Below, one piece after another: positions 28,574-36,537 of a stretch of 55,490 nt of DNA. Positions within the stretch are counted from its first letter, which is position 1, and each line of letters begins with the position of its first letter. The notes beneath the pieces were generated by a model. It was not told where the DNA came from. It made no database searches and saw only the letters and a list, made by a program, of their open reading frames with translations. This DNA comes from Rhizobium sp. Q54 (GTDB lineage: Bacteria; Pseudomonadota; Alphaproteobacteria; UBA2966; CAIVPW01), in contig CAMDPO010000012.1 of the NCBI GenBank assembly GCA_945904955.1, positions 1-55,490 of the forward strand. Direction: 5' to 3'. The translations under genes and the position numbers were made by a program.

Positions 28574-29260
28574 CTAGTTCGGCCTGTTCGAGGTGGGAAT
28601 CGCCGGCACCGGACGTCCCGCTGCTTCGAGCTGGTCGCGCATGGCGGCGATGGCCTGCTGCATGTCGCGCACTTCGAGGCGATTGTCGCGCTCCTGCGCC
28701 TTTATCTGCTCGTGGAAGAAGTGCGTGCGCTCGTCGAGCTGATCGCGGAGGCCCTGCACCGTCTTCTTTAGCTGTCGAATCTCGTCGTTGGCCAACGCGG
28801 ACGTCTGCTGCACTCGGGCATCGGCGTCGAAGCGCTGCTTGTCCACCTGGTCGCGCAGGGACTGGATCGTCCCCTTGTGCTGGCGGATCTCATCCGATGA
28901 CATCGCCGCAGTCGCCTGGACACGCGCGTCGGCCTCGAAGCGCTGCTTGTCGAGTTGCTCGCGCAGTGCCTGCGCCGTCTGCTTCAGCTGGCGAATCTCC
29001 TCAGCTGAGCTCGCCGTCGCGGCCTGGACTCGGCTGTCCGAGTCGAAGCGCATCTTCTCCATCTCGTCGCGCAGGGCCTGGATGGTCGTCTTGAGCTCGC
29101 GCACTTCGGCGTCCTGGCCGGCCACGGCCTCCTGGACGCGCGCATTGCCAGAGTGCTGCGACTCTTCAAGCGCCGAGCGCAGAGCAGAGATGGTGGATTT
29201 CAGCTCGCGGAGCTCGAATTCCGCCTGGTTGGCAGCTTGGACTTCAACCGTACGCGCCAT
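28574..29260 (-). CDS. Coiled-coil protein with 36-residue tandem repeats
   Basis: 228 residues from ATG 29260 (the frame opens 33 codons earlier, but that stretch is unlike the rest). The body is almost entirely heptad-rich helix. It is built of about four repeats of 36 residues, each of the form IRQLKxTxQALRxQLDKQRF followed by (D/E)ADARVQ and a short Ala/Ser linker. No enzyme motif, signal or membrane segment is seen. It ends 4 bp before the GAF-cyclase start, so it is probably a dedicated structural or localising partner of that cyclase. That role is inferred from the operon only. Confidence 0.8.
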   Translation of the reverse strand: MARTVEVQAANQAEFELRELKSTISALRSALEESQHSGNARVQEAVAGQDAEVRELKTTIQALRDEMEKMRFDSDSRVQAATASSAEEIRQLKQTAQALREQLDKQRFEADARVQATAAMSSDEIRQHKGTIQSLRDQVDKQRFDADARVQQTSALANDEIRQLKKTVQGLRDQLDERTHFFHEQIKAQERDNRLEVRDMQQAIAAMRDQLEAAGRPVPAIPTSNRPN

Positions 29261-29370
29261 CGGGCTTACCGGCCCACCCATCCCGCCATTCCCCGAGCGA
29301 CTCAGTTCCCGGGCCCCTGCTACGTTGCAGGGGTGGGCTAAGCTTCGCTGCCGCAACAATAGCAGACTCC

Positions 29371-31587
29371 ATGTCCTTCAACCGCAACCCAAAAATGCCT
29401 CCCGGGACGCCGACGTTGTGCCTCGGTCTGACCCTCGGGCTGAGCCTCGCTGCCTGCGGCGGCGGTGGGGGCAGCGGTGAGGGCGGCGGTGGCGGTTCCG
29501 GCAACCCCTTCGTGACGGCGGAGTTCCGGGCCAACTACGGTTTGGCGAATATCCGGGCGGCCAACGCATACGAGGCCGGCTGGGAAGGCACCGGCCAGAC
29601 CATTGCTGTGATCGACACCGGGGTCGACGTCGATCACCCGGACCTGGACGGCAAGATCCTGCCCCAGAGCACCGATATCGCCGCCGGCAATGGCACGACG
29701 CTCAACGACACCTTCGGCCACGGCACCCTGGTCGCCGGCGTCGCCCTCGCCGAGCGCAACGGCGTCGGCATGCACGGTGTCGCGTGGGGGGCGGACCTAC
29801 TCGCCATCCGCGCCGATGCCCTCAACCCGTGCGACCCGTTCTCCGCCTGCTTCCAGGACGACGACCTAGCCGCGGCACTGAACTACGCCCGCACCCAGGG
29901 CGCCCGCATCGTCAACATGAGCCTGGGTGGCGGCGGCATTCCCAACGCCAATTTCCGCAGCGCCCTGCTCGCCGCCACCAACGCCGGCATCATCGTCGTC
30001 ATCGCCGCCGGCAACGCGTCCGGCGCCAACCCGGAATACCCGGCGCGCTTCGCTGCCGACCCTGCCTACAGCGGCCTGGTCGTTGCCGTAGGCGCCGTGA
30101 ACGACGCAAACGCGATTGCCGGGTTCAGCAACCGCGCCGGCGTCGCCTCCGCCAACTACATCGTCGCGCCGGGGGTCAGCATCACGACGACCTCCAACAC
30201 CGGCGGCTACGCGTCGGCCAACGGCACGTCGTTCTCGGCGCCTCACGTTGCCGGCGCCGTCGCCGTGCTGCGCGAGCGCTTTCCGACCGCGACAGCCGCT
30301 GAGATCGTCGAGATGCTGCTCAGCACCGCGCGCGACCTCGGCGCCGACGGCACCGATGCCGTCTACGGCCGCGGCCTCCTCAGCCTGAGCGATGCCCTGG
30401 CGCCGCTCGGCTTCCTTTGGGTACCCGTCGACCTCGGGGCCCTGGTCGAAGAGACCGAGTTGCGTCTGGGCGCCGCCTTCGGCGATGGCCTCACCCAGTC
30501 CGCAGCGCTTGCCAACGTGCTCGCCCTCGACATGCTCGGCCGCGACTTCCACATCGACATGCGCGGCGCGGTGCTGCCTGCCCGCGACGTGCGCGCCAGC
30601 GCCTTCGAGGGCGCGGTGCTGCGCTCGGCCGACCGCGCAGTCGCGAGCCGCATCGGCGACTTCGGCCACTGGGGTTTGAGCTTCACCGACTCGGCCCGCT
30701 TGCCGGCGACCCTCGCCGAGCCGGATGGCGAAGACCGCTCGCTGCGCTCGTGGTGGATGCAATCCGGCACCGAGCACACCCAGACCGGCCTCTACTACGG
30801 CGCCGCCGCCGGACGCGGCGCGCCGAGCATTCTGGCGCCGATCGGCTTCGCTTCGCGCCTCACCCTGCCGCAGTTCACACTGGCCGGCACCGGCAGCGGC
30901 GCCTTCCTCAGCCAAGAAATGGGCAAGACCGCCCGCCTCTCCTTCGCCTGGCACCGCGGCGACGGCAGCGATCCGTCCGCGGCCACCAGCCTCGGCCAGG
31001 CATGGCTCGAGGCCAACGTCGGCCGCGTCCAATTGGCCCTCGGCCTCGGCCAGGCCGACGAAGAAGCTTCTCTGTTCCGCAGCACGGCAGCCGGCGGCTT
31101 CGGCACTTTCGCCAGCACGCGCAGCCAGTTCGTCACCCTCGGCGGCGCAATGCCGATCACCACCGGCGTCTCTGCGTTCGCGTCGCTGACCACGGGGTTG
31201 GCGCGGCCCGACATGGAGAACGGCATGCTCTCGGGCTGGAGCGACGTCCGCGCCGCTTCCTACAACGTCGGCGTGCGTTGGCAGGACGTGCTGACCCGCG
31301 GCGACCGCGTCGGTCTCGCCTTCGGCCAGCCTCTGCGCGTCGAGCAAGCCGAGGTCGACGTCACCGTCCCCACCGCGTTGCGCGCCGACGGCAGCGTGCC
31401 GAGCACCACCCGCCGCATCGACGCCACGCCGTCCGGGCGCGAGATGACCGTCGAGCTCGCCTATGATCGCGCGGTCGGCCAGGCCGCGTCGCTCGCCACC
31501 TTCGTCAGCGTGGCGCGCGAGCCGGGCCACGATCGCGACGCCGCACCCGCTGCCTTCGGCGGCGTCCGCTTCAGCCTGGGGTTCTAG
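29371..31587 (+). CDS. Subtilisin-like (S8) surface lipoprotein with autotransporter-like C-terminus
   Basis: 738 residues. The signal peptide ends in the lipobox LAAC (C29), followed by a Gly/Ser linker. The S8 protease domain (about 50-345) has the full triad: D82 in IDTGVDVDHPDLDG, H117 in FGHGTLVAGV and S287 in NGTSFSAPHVAGA. The remaining 390 residues have alternating hydrophobic strands and end in a Phe (GVRFSLGF), as expected of an outer-membrane beta barrel. Related autotransporter serine proteases are displayed on the cell surface. A 75-codon lipoprotein gene starts immediately after the stop codon. Confidence 0.9.
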   Translation: MSFNRNPKMPPGTPTLCLGLTLGLSLAACGGGGGSGEGGGGGSGNPFVTAEFRANYGLANIRAANAYEAGWEGTGQTIAVIDTGVDVDHPDLDGKILPQSTDIAAGNGTTLNDTFGHGTLVAGVALAERNGVGMHGVAWGADLLAIRADALNPCDPFSACFQDDDLAAALNYARTQGARIVNMSLGGGGIPNANFRSALLAATNAGIIVVIAAGNASGANPEYPARFAADPAYSGLVVAVGAVNDANAIAGFSNRAGVASANYIVAPGVSITTTSNTGGYASANGTSFSAPHVAGAVAVLRERFPTATAAEIVEMLLSTARDLGADGTDAVYGRGLLSLSDALAPLGFLWVPVDLGALVEETELRLGAAFGDGLTQSAALANVLALDMLGRDFHIDMRGAVLPARDVRASAFEGAVLRSADRAVASRIGDFGHWGLSFTDSARLPATLAEPDGEDRSLRSWWMQSGTEHTQTGLYYGAAAGRGAPSILAPIGFASRLTLPQFTLAGTGSGAFLSQEMGKTARLSFAWHRGDGSDPSAATSLGQAWLEANVGRVQLALGLGQADEEASLFRSTAAGGFGTFASTRSQFVTLGGAMPITTGVSAFASLTTGLARPDMENGMLSGWSDVRAASYNVGVRWQDVLTRGDRVGLAFGQPLRVEQAEVDVTVPTALRADGSVPSTTRRIDATPSGREMTVELAYDRAVGQAASLATFVSVAREPGHDRDAAPAAFGGVRFSLGF

Positions 31588-31815
31588 ATGCGCCTAGCCG
31601 CGACCGCATTGCTCGTAGCCCTCGGCGCCTGCGCGTCGCCGCCGACAATGGTGCAAGTCGGTGACGACACCTGGATGATCGCGATCCCCGGCGATCCCAC
31701 CTGTGTCACCTATCGCCTGCAGTCGACGACCCAAGCGACCGTGCAGGCGCTGTTCTATCGCAAGCGCGACGGCAGCTTCACCATGAACCGGCTGGAGGCG
31801 TGCGCGGCGCCCTAA
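31588..31815 (+). CDS. Small lipoprotein, 75 residues
   Basis: It starts directly at the base after the S8 protease stop, so it is surely co-transcribed and probably translated by re-initiation. The N-terminus carries a lipobox (LVALGAC, Cys near 15). The mature part contains two Cys (in DPTCVTYRLQ and LEACAAP) that could pair. The family is not recognised. Its stop overlaps the convergent thioredoxin gene. Confidence 0.7.
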   Translation: MRLAATALLVALGACASPPTMVQVGDDTWMIAIPGDPTCVTYRLQSTTQATVQALFYRKRDGSFTMNRLEACAAP

Positions 31816-32264
31816 AGCAACCCGCGCTGCTGCAACCAGCCGACGATGCCGGTGTGCAGGTAGCCGCCCATCTGCACGTACTCGAACGCCGCGAGCAGGA
31901 TGGCGGGCTCGGCGTACCCCGGCAGGCGCAGCACTTCGCGCCCATCGGCCAGGCGGAACTCCATGGTCGGCGTGCCGACCACGCCGTGACGCACCGCGAT
32001 CTCGCCCTGGCGCCTCGCCGCGCCGTCGAGATCGATCAGCGGCGCGTCGCCGAAGCGATCGAGGCGCACGGTGTAGAAGCGATGGGTCGGATAGGCGCGC
32101 AAGACCGGCTCGCGCATTGCTTCCTGGTGGAGCATGGCGCAGTAGGGACAGCCCTCCCTCTCCCACCACAGCGCCAGCACCTTGCCCTCGCCCGCTGCCG
32201 CCCCCAAATCGCGGCGCAGGTCGCCGCTGGTGGGACGGAAGAAGTCCTCATCAAACAGCGCCAC
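31812..32264 (-). CDS. Thioredoxin-fold protein (SoxW-like)
   Basis: 150 residues, starting with GTG immediately after the upstream gene's TAA. The redox motif is EGCPYCAMLHQ near residue 39, and the cis-proline is in VGTPTMEF. There is no signal peptide. The C-terminal block LPGYAEPAILLAAFEYVQMG mirrors its upstream neighbour, so the pair looks like a tandem duplication. SoxW-like thioredoxins reduce periplasmic or cytoplasmic disulfides; no sox genes are present here. Confidence 0.87.
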   Translation of the reverse strand: MALFDEDFFRPTSGDLRRDLGAAAGEGKVLALWWEREGCPYCAMLHQEAMREPVLRAYPTHRFYTVRLDRFGDAPLIDLDGAARRQGEIAVRHGVVGTPTMEFRLADGREVLRLPGYAEPAILLAAFEYVQMGGYLHTGIVGWLQQRGLL

Positions 32265-32804
32265 TTACAGCACGCCCTTGGTGCGCAACCAGGTCGAGAG
32301 GCTCATGCGCTGATACGCGCCTTCGCTGACGTACTCGAACGCACCGCGCAGCGCCGGCACGTTGGTGTATCCGGGCACGCGCCCGACCTCCCGCCGGTCG
32401 GCGGTGCGGAAGACGATGGTCGGCGAGCCGATCACCCGGTGCGCGAGTCCCATCTCGCGATGCGTACGATGGGCGCCGTTGAAGTCGACGATCATCTGCG
32501 TGCCGAGCTTGTCGTAGCGCACGCTGTACATGCGTTCCGCCACATGCTCGCGCATGGCCGGGTCGCGCAGGGCCGTGTGCATGAGCGTGCAGAACGGACA
32601 GGGAGACATCTCCCAGAACATCGCCAAGATTTTTCCCTGCGCGGAGGCAATCGCGAGATCCTGGGCGACGTCACCGGTGGTCGGATGCTGCCAGTCGGCT
32701 ACATAGAAGCCCTTGGCGTCGAGCACCGGCATCGGCAGCAGGCCTGCTGCCCGGGCGCTGAAGGGAGCCGCGAGGCTACCCAGCAAGAAGGCGCGGCGTA
32801 GCAT
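32265..32804 (-). CDS. Secreted thioredoxin-fold protein (SoxW-like)
   Basis: 179 residues with an N-terminal signal peptide (LRRAFLLGSLAAPFSARA). The redox motif is SPCPFCTLMH near residue 70 and the cis-proline is in IGSPTIVF. It shares the VPGYTNVPALRGAFEYV block and a C-terminal layout with the downstream gene, to which it is directly abutted. The product is probably a periplasmic disulfide reductase or oxidase. A strong terminator separates it from the DUF1501 gene. Confidence 0.88.
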   Translation of the reverse strand: MLRRAFLLGSLAAPFSARAAGLLPMPVLDAKGFYVADWQHPTTGDVAQDLAIASAQGKILAMFWEMSPCPFCTLMHTALRDPAMREHVAERMYSVRYDKLGTQMIVDFNGAHRTHREMGLAHRVIGSPTIVFRTADRREVGRVPGYTNVPALRGAFEYVSEGAYQRMSLSTWLRTKGVL

Positions 32805-32826
32805 GGCCGCACTCTACCAGAAAAGA

Positions 32827-32856
32827 TGATGGGCCGGCGCGCGGGCCGGCCCATCA
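32827..32856 (-). terminator. Intrinsic terminator after the DUF1501 gene
   Basis: A perfect 12-bp stem (TGATGGGCCGGC with its complement) and a 6-base loop. On the minus strand it is followed by TCTTTTC, a short T-rich tract. It lies 60 bp past the DUF1501 stop and just ahead of the thioredoxin gene. Confidence 0.8.
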
Positions 32857-32915
32857 GATGCACTGGGTGCCGCGAGCGGAACGCGGTGGGCCCAGTCGCG
32901 GGACTTGTCTTGCCG

Positions 32916-34085
32916 CTACGTGGCGATCAGGCCGAGCGGCTTTTCTTTGATGAACGGGGTCGGGATGCCCCACCACTCCTGCGCCGCGGTCGCATACATG
33001 CTGCGGAAGTGGGTGGTGTGCGTGAGGTTCTGCCCGTCTTCCAGGTCGGTGAGCGACGGCTGCTGGCCATAGATGCCGCCCTTGACCTTGCCGCCGGCGA
33101 TGAAGTGCGGCGCGGCGGTGCCGTGGTCGGTGCCACCCGAGCCGTTCTCGCGCGGACGGCGGCCGAACTCCGAGTACGTCATGACCAGCACGCGGTCCCA
33201 CAGGCCATGCTTCTTCATGGCGTCCGAGAACGCTGCGATGCCGGCGCCGAGTTGGTTGAGCAGCGGCGACTGATCGGTCAGCTGGGTGGCGTGGGTGTCG
33301 AAACCGCCGAGGGTCGCCTTGATGACCGGTACCTGCACGCCGCCGCCGAGAAGGCGTGCCGCCATGGCGAGCTGCGCGCCGAAGTCACCGGCCGGGAAGG
33401 TCGCGCCCGGATCGACCTTGTCGACATTCTTCGCCAGCACTGCCGCCGACGACATCTTGAAGCTCTGCTGAGTCTGCAGCACGTGCGCGAGTGCGGCGTT
33501 GCCGCCGCCGCCCATGGCCGGAGCCGCCATGCGCTTGGCCTCGTTCATGGCCGCGGCGCCGCCATTCTCGAGCACCAGGATGCGGCGGTCGGGCGCCTTG
33601 AGCGGACCGACCGAGCCGCGCCCGACGACGATGCCGTCGGCGGCAAAGTCGACCGGCGGCGCTTCGCCGTGCTTGAACACCTCACTGATCCAGCCAACCG
33701 TTGCCGCTTCGTTGGAGTCGGTGCCGGTGTGCCAGATGTCGATGCCGCGGAAGTGTGACAGGTTCGGGTCGGGGTAGCCGACGCCGTTCACCACCGCGAG
33801 CTGCTTGCTCTGCCACAGCTTCATCATCGGCGCGAGTTCGGGGTTGAGACCGAGTCTCTCATCCAGCTGCAGGATGCGATCGCGGCCGATCTTGATGGTC
33901 GGGCGGTACTCCGCGTACTTCGGATCGGCGTACGGAACGACCGTGTTGAGGCCGTCGTTGCCGCCCTGCAACTCGATCAGCACCAGGATGCGATCCCAGC
34001 GTGCCGCTGCGTGCGCGAGGTTGAAGGGAACAAATGAAACCAGCGGCGCCACGGCCGCGGTGCGAAGGAAATCTCGGCGGTTCAT
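32916..34085 (-). CDS. DUF1501 family protein (Tat-exported, sulfatase-like)
   Basis: 389 residues. A twin-arginine signal (NRRDFLRTAAVAPLV, cut near AHA) starts the protein. Typical family blocks are LIELQGGNDGLNTVVPY, LSHFRGIDIWHTG, TLGGFDTHATQL and SEFGRRPRENGSGGTDHGT, the last with metal-ligand-like Asp/His as in alkaline-phosphatase-fold proteins. The biochemical role is unsettled. It is transcribed 9 bp behind the DUF1800 gene, the usual partner, and both are probably exported as a unit. Confidence 0.9.
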   Translation of the reverse strand: MNRRDFLRTAAVAPLVSFVPFNLAHAAARWDRILVLIELQGGNDGLNTVVPYADPKYAEYRPTIKIGRDRILQLDERLGLNPELAPMMKLWQSKQLAVVNGVGYPDPNLSHFRGIDIWHTGTDSNEAATVGWISEVFKHGEAPPVDFAADGIVVGRGSVGPLKAPDRRILVLENGGAAAMNEAKRMAAPAMGGGGNAALAHVLQTQQSFKMSSAAVLAKNVDKVDPGATFPAGDFGAQLAMAARLLGGGVQVPVIKATLGGFDTHATQLTDQSPLLNQLGAGIAAFSDAMKKHGLWDRVLVMTYSEFGRRPRENGSGGTDHGTAAPHFIAGGKVKGGIYGQQPSLTDLEDGQNLTHTTHFRSMYATAAQEWWGIPTPFIKEKPLGLIAT

Positions 34086-34094
34086 GGCGACCTC

Positions 34095-35465
34095 TTACTT
34101 CAACTGGAAAGTGGGATCGAGGAGCAGCGTGCCGAGCTTGCCGGAGCCGGCCGGAGCGGCGATGCCGCCGGCGGGCGACACCGGCAAGATGAGCTCGGCG
34201 AGCTGATCCGCGGGCATGGCGTTGAGAGATTTGACCTTGGCCGAATCGATGACCGTGACCGGCAGGTTCTTCATGTCGCGGCGCGCCTGAGTGGCCAGCG
34301 TCTGCTTGCCGGTCGCCTGCACGTCGACGCCGGCGGCGACACCATGCATGAAGGCGTTGCGCGCCGGCAGCAGCGAAGTGTCGATCCACGCCAAGCCACC
34401 CGGCCAGCCTTTGACGTTGGGCGGATCGAGCAGGTCCTGCCCGAGCGCGCGGCCGACGGCCGGGTACAGCGACGGATTGGCCGGCGGCGTGCCGATGACG
34501 CGGAAGGTGCCGACGATCAGGTCGGTCGGCGACTTCACCAGAGCGCCGCGGTTGTCCGGGTCGCGGAAGGCGTCCGACTTGAGGATCGACGCGATCACCG
34601 GCCGCAGCTCGTACTTCGAGTCGCGGAACTGGCGCGCGAGCTTCTGCACTTCCGCAGGGTCCGGTGCGTCGTTGACGAAGTTCAGCCACAACTTCTCGGT
34701 GATGAACTCGGCGACCTGCGGCTGCTCCAGGATGATGTCGATGATGTCGTCACCATCGAAGCGGCCCGTGCGGCCCATGAACTTCTTGGTGCCGCCGTCG
34801 TGCAGCGTGCCTTCAACCTTGAAGCCCGCGTTGGTGTTGCCGGTGACGACGCGCCAGCCGGTGAAGGAGCGCGCCGCTTCGCGCACGTCGAGCTCGGTGT
34901 AGCCGCGCCCTTCGCCGAGGGTGAACAGCTCCATCAACTCGCGCGCGAAGTTCTCGTTCGGATTGCCGGCGCGGTTCGAGTTGGTGTCGAGGTACACCAG
35001 CATCGCCGGGTCCTTCGCCGCCGCCTTGACGAACTTCTCGAAGTTGCCGATGGCGTGGGTGCGGAACAGCGCCGTCTGCTTGAACATCAACTCGGGGCGA
35101 TTGACCTTGTTGACCGCCGAGGTGAAGTGGTTGTGCCAGAACAGCACCATGTGCTCGGTGAACGGGCGCGGCGTGTTGAGCATCTCCGCCCACCACCACG
35201 CCTTGAGCTCGCGCTGGTCGTCGCGCCGCTCCATTTGCATCGCGTCGCGCTTTTCCTTGGGCAGGTTGGCCTCGATCTGGGCCAGCAGCGGAACGTTCAA
35301 CCAGTCCGGGGTCGTCAGATGGGGCCTCGGGCTGACGCTATCGAGAAGTCGCTCCACGGCTTCGGCGTAGGGGCGGCCACTCAATGCGTCGATCTCTTCC
35401 GGCTTGGCCATACCGAAGCCGGTACGTGCCAAGAGGTGCCGGATCTCAGCGTTGGGTTGAGCCAT
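34095..35465 (-). CDS. DUF1800 family protein
   Basis: 456 residues from ATG 35465, chosen because AGGAG lies upstream and MAQPNAEIRHLLARTGFG is the family-like start. Diagnostic blocks are MVLFWHNHFTSAVNKV, NENFARELMELFTLGEG, YTELDVREAARSFTGWRV and PPNVKGWPGGLAWIDTS. No clear signal peptide is seen. It is almost always found next to DUF1501, as here. Function is unknown, although the pairing suggests a periplasmic or surface complex. Confidence 0.9.
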   Translation of the reverse strand: MAQPNAEIRHLLARTGFGMAKPEEIDALSGRPYAEAVERLLDSVSPRPHLTTPDWLNVPLLAQIEANLPKEKRDAMQMERRDDQRELKAWWWAEMLNTPRPFTEHMVLFWHNHFTSAVNKVNRPELMFKQTALFRTHAIGNFEKFVKAAAKDPAMLVYLDTNSNRAGNPNENFARELMELFTLGEGRGYTELDVREAARSFTGWRVVTGNTNAGFKVEGTLHDGGTKKFMGRTGRFDGDDIIDIILEQPQVAEFITEKLWLNFVNDAPDPAEVQKLARQFRDSKYELRPVIASILKSDAFRDPDNRGALVKSPTDLIVGTFRVIGTPPANPSLYPAVGRALGQDLLDPPNVKGWPGGLAWIDTSLLPARNAFMHGVAAGVDVQATGKQTLATQARRDMKNLPVTVIDSAKVKSLNAMPADQLAELILPVSPAGGIAAPAGSGKLGTLLLDPTFQLK

Positions 35466-35659
35466 ACAAGAAACTCCTCTCTCTACGAACGACGCTACCG
35501 AGCCTAGTCGAGCGGCGAGAGCGTCGCTGTGATGCAAACGGCGCTAGGCTCGCTTGCCGTCGCCGATATGCACGAACTGGCAAAGGGTCACACGCCGCAG
35601 CGTGCCGTCCGAGCCCCCGCCTCCCGGCACCAGCCAACTGTGACACTGTGAAGTGGCTC

Positions 35660-36436
35660 CTACCAACGGTCTCGTAAACGGCGCAGCGCGAGAAACACCT
35701 CTTTGGCGGTAGCGGGAGCGGAGCCGGGCGCGCCGCCGACGCCTGCGGCGACTTCCGGCGAATCCACGCGCAAGAAGACGTTGATCTCGCGCTCATCGCC
35801 GAGCGTCAGCACCGGCGCGGCGGCACCCTCGATGTTCTCTATTCGTTCGAGCATGCGGCGGGCGCGGGTGTTCCCCGGTTCGCGGTCGACAGCAAAGCTC
35901 AGGTTGCGCCGCAGGTACTCATGACCAGGGTAGACGCGCACCGAGTCGGGCAGCGCCGCGAACACGGTGGCGAAGGTCTCGTAGAGGGTCGCCGGGTCGC
36001 CGCCCTTGCTGCACTTGCCGACGCCGGCATTGAACAAGGTGTCGCCCGACAGGAGCGCGTCGCCCGCCCGCAGGCAGATATGCGCCAGCGTGTGACCGGG
36101 CGTCGCCAAGACCTCGAGTTGAAGCGAGGTGCCGACCGCGACGGTATCGCCGTGCCCGACCTCGCGATCGATGCGCCCGATTCGCGTCGCCGCGCGGGAA
36201 TGCGCCAGGACGCTCGCTCCCGTCGCCGCGACGACTCCGGCGTTGCCGGCGATGTGGTCGTTGTGCTCGTGGGTATTGACGATGTGGGTGATGCGCCAGC
36301 CACGCCGCGCGGCTGTGGCGAGGCACAGGCCGGCATCGAGCGGATCGACGGCGACCGCGTTGCCGGTTGCCTCGCAAGCCACCAGATAGTTGAAGTTGCG
36401 GCCCGGATTCCCGACCCAGATGCGCTCGATCAGCAC
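35660..36436 (-). CDS. gloB: Hydroxyacylglutathione hydrolase (glyoxalase II)
   Basis: 258 residues, the usual size. The binuclear metal site THEHNDH lies at 55-61, with further ligands in LATPGHTLAHI, LLSGDTLFNAGVGKC and VYPGHEYLRRNL. The C-terminal glutathione-binding helices follow (EINVFLRVDSPEV). It hydrolyses S-lactoylglutathione to lactate and glutathione, finishing methylglyoxal detoxification. It is monocistronic and divergent from the molybdenum hydroxylase gene. Confidence 0.93.
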   Translation of the reverse strand: MLIERIWVGNPGRNFNYLVACEATGNAVAVDPLDAGLCLATAARRGWRITHIVNTHEHNDHIAGNAGVVAATGASVLAHSRAATRIGRIDREVGHGDTVAVGTSLQLEVLATPGHTLAHICLRAGDALLSGDTLFNAGVGKCSKGGDPATLYETFATVFAALPDSVRVYPGHEYLRRNLSFAVDREPGNTRARRMLERIENIEGAAAPVLTLGDEREINVFLRVDSPEVAAGVGGAPGSAPATAKEVFLALRRLRDRW

Positions 36437-36537
36437 TGCTCCACCTGCTCTTGGCCGGCCCCGGCCGGTGGCCGCTCCCCTGGGAACATGGTAGGGGTGA
36501 AGGCCTCCCTCTTCGGCGCAATTTATTGACGGCGGAC

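Noticed and set aside
26029-29094. A plus-strand open frame of 1021 codons
   Set aside because: It runs opposite to the GAF-cyclase and coiled-coil genes, whose minus-strand products have clear domains. Its translation is Arg/His/Val-rich with no motifs, a typical shadow of high-GC codon use.
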